Shown here: positions 4,700 through 6,450 of the stretch, piece by piece
How the letters are laid out: the number at the start of each line of letters is the position of its first letter
How positions within the stretch are numbered: the stretch's first letter is position 1
Assembly: GCA_964350135.1 (NCBI GenBank)
Contig: CAYGJN010000127.1
Location: 1-6,450 of the forward strand
Reading direction: 5' to 3'
Origin: CAYGJN01 sp964350135
GTDB lineage: Bacteria > Bdellovibrionota > Bacteriovoracia > Bacteriovoracales > Bacteriovoracaceae
DNA length: 6,450 nucleotides
Made by a program: the position numbers and the translations under genes
The notes under the pieces: generated by a model
What the model was told of the DNA's origin: nothing
Database searches by the model: none
What the model saw: only the letters and a program-made list of their open reading frames with translations

Positions 4700-6450
4700 A
4701 TGAAAAAAAGTCCTTTGATACAATTGATTAGATACACTCGAGATGATCGCTCGAAAATCTTATGGGCAAGTTTTTATTCTGTTATCAATAAAATATTTGA
4801 TATTGCTCCTGAAATCCTAATTGGGGTAGTTATCGATGTAGTTGTTCGTAAAGAAAAGTCTTTTCTTGCTGATATTGGTTTAAATGATCCATGGTCTCAG
4901 ATATTAGTTTTAGGAGTACTAACTTTTATTATCTGGGCATCAGAGTCAACCTTTGATTATCTTAAACAAGTTCGTTGGAGAGGGCTCGCACAAACTATTC
5001 AGCACAAGCTTCGCTTAGATGTTTACTCACATCTTCAGGACTTAGAGTTAAGTTTTTTTGAAGATAAAAGTACCGGAAACCTTGTTTCAATTTTAAATGA
5101 TGATATTAACCAGCTTGAAAGATTTCTTGATATTGGAGCTAATCAAATTATTCAAACCTTAACGGCTGTTATTGGAGTGGGTGCAGTCTTTTTTTATATT
5201 TCTCCAAGTGTTGCTTGTATGGCCTTTCTTCCCATTCCATTAATTATCGGTGGATCTTTTTATTTTCAAAAAAAAGCCGAACCTTTATATGCTGATGTTC
5301 GTGAAAAAGCAGGGATATTATCAGCAAGACTTAATAATAATTTGTCCGGAATTCTTACAATAAAAAGTTTTACGGCAGAAAAAAGAGAAGTGGCAACTCT
5401 CACAAAAGAGAGTCAGTCCTATATGGATTCAAACTCTGAAGCCATTGCCATCAGCTCTGCATTTATTCCTGTTATAAGAATAGCGATTATGCTCGGTTTT
5501 TTGGCCACTTTTTTACTCGGTGGCTATAAAGTCTTGCAAGGTGAACTCGAAGTAGGCTCCTATGGAGTTCTTGTTTTTCTTACACAAAGATTACTTTGGC
5601 CATTAACACAACTTGCACAAGTCGCTGATCTTTACGAAAGGGCCATGGCTTCAGCTACACGTGTCCTTGATTTATTATCGAATTCTCATTATGAAAAATC
5701 TGGAGATCATACACCTGCAAGTATTCAAGGGCATTTTAAATTAAACAACCTATGTTTTTCCTATCAAACAGGTCCTGAAATTTTAAAATCACTAAATATT
5801 GAAATCCTTCCAGGAAAAACAACAGCCTTTGTCGGTTCTACTGGCTCTGGCAAAAGTACTTTAGTAAAACTTCTTCTTAAGTTTTATGAACAATCTCAAG
5901 GGGAGCTTATTCTTGATGGTATTGAACTTTCCAAATACCACACGAGAAATTTAAGATCTCGAATCGGTCTTGTAAGCCAGGATGTTTTCTTATTTCATGG
6001 GACTATTAGAGAAAATATTATCTACGGTAATCCAAAGGCTTCAGAGACTGATCTTCTGAAAGCAGTAGACCTTTCAGAATCTAAAGAGTTTATTGAGAGG
6101 CTACCGCAAGGACTTGATACATTAATTGGAGAGAGGGGCCTAAAGCTCTCTGGTGGTCAGAGACAGAGAATATCTATTGCAAGGGCCATATTAAGAGATC
6201 CAGATATTCTTATTTTAGATGAAGCTACAAGTGCGGTAGATAATGAAACAGAGGCTGCTATTCAGCGAGCTCTTTCTATTATTTCTCAAAATAGAACGAC
6301 TATTGTGATTGCTCATAGGCTTTCAACAATTGTGAACTCTCATCAAATTTATGTTTTAGAAAATGGTTCAGTTAAAGAGACCGGTACCCATAAAGAACTT
6401 CTCTCTAACAACTCAACATACCATCAGCTTTGGTCTGTTCAGACTGGGGT
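4700..6450 (+). CDS. Type I ABC exporter, fused membrane and ATPase domains (MsbA/MdlB-like), 3' end outside window
   Basis: The frame is open from the ATG at 4700 to the right edge, giving 583 full codons; usual half-exporters are 570-620 residues, so little is missing. Residues 1-310 hold about six membrane helices (roughly 20-48, 66-84, two between 148 and 188, two between 252 and 300). The ATPase half has Walker A GSTGSGKST (379-387), Q-loop Gln427, X-loop GERG (477-480), signature LSGGQ (483-487), Walker B ILILDE (503-508), D-loop SAVD (511-514) and H-loop His539. All catalytic residues are present, so it should be active as an inner-membrane homodimer or heterodimer. The substrate cannot be read; lipid, peptide or drug export are all possible. 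The start is unambiguous: an in-frame stop at 4682-4684 leaves only this ATG. It has no good ribosome site and lies 1 nt after the aspS stop (TAAAATG), suggesting translational coupling. Confidence 0.95.
   Translation, partial: MKKSPLIQLIRYTRDDRSKILWASFYSVINKIFDIAPEILIGVVIDVVVRKEKSFLADIGLNDPWSQILVLGVLTFIIWASESTFDYLKQVRWRGLAQTIQHKLRLDVYSHLQDLELSFFEDKSTGNLVSILNDDINQLERFLDIGANQIIQTLTAVIGVGAVFFYISPSVACMAFLPIPLIIGGSFYFQKKAEPLYADVREKAGILSARLNNNLSGILTIKSFTAEKREVATLTKESQSYMDSNSEAIAISSAFIPVIRIAIMLGFLATFLLGGYKVLQGELEVGSYGVLVFLTQRLLWPLTQLAQVADLYERAMASATRVLDLLSNSHYEKSGDHTPASIQGHFKLNNLCFSYQTGPEILKSLNIEILPGKTTAFVGSTGSGKSTLVKLLLKFYEQSQGELILDGIELSKYHTRNLRSRIGLVSQDVFLFHGTIRENIIYGNPKASETDLLKAVDLSESKEFIERLPQGLDTLIGERGLKLSGGQRQRISIARAILRDPDILILDEATSAVDNETEAAIQRALSIISQNRTTIVIAHRLSTIVNSHQIYVLENGSVKETGTHKELLSNNSTYHQLWSVQTG

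Overview
The window is AT-rich bacterial DNA with a Gram-negative flavour. It encodes proteins with Sec signal peptides that lack a lipobox, an FtsB/DivIC-type division protein, a bacterial-type AspRS and an MsbA-like exporter. The low GC, the long disordered tail on the FtsB-like protein and the small unrecognised paralogs make me think of Bdellovibrio-like predators (Bacteriovorax/Halobacteriovorax group). That placement is an inference from general impression, not something I could test.

Left part (1-1197, minus strand): a run of small genes read leftward. First come two tandem paralogous putative zinc-binding proteins joined by a TAATG stop/start overlap. After a 100-nt gap follows an acidic 85-residue protein, then 11 nt further a secreted protein that runs off the left edge. 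None has a function I can name. A 174-nt divergent region (1198-1371) separates them from a rightward 83-residue orphan (1372-1623), which has a good promoter and ribosome binding site.

Middle (1694-2897): a rightward FtsB/DivIC-family gene encodes about 160 residues of Ser/Arg-rich disordered tail in front of the usual membrane helix, coiled coil and terminal motif. Its 3' end overlaps tail-to-tail by 47 nt with a leftward DUF192 gene for an exported protein.

Right part (2898-6450): only 28 nt separate the divergent DUF192 and aspS start codons. Sigma70-like promoters can be read for both genes, each lying partly in or against the other gene. The DUF192 promoter places its predicted transcription start on the A of its ATG, so a leaderless mRNA is predicted. 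aspS encodes a complete 590-residue aspartyl-tRNA synthetase. One base after its stop codon begins a type I ABC exporter with fused membrane and ATPase domains, open at the right edge but nearly complete. These two probably form an operon.

I see no RNA genes, insertion sequences, CRISPR arrays or attachment sites. The least ordinary items are the CxxC/CxxH paralog pair, the tailed FtsB-like protein, and the interlocked promoters with a predicted leaderless DUF192 transcript.
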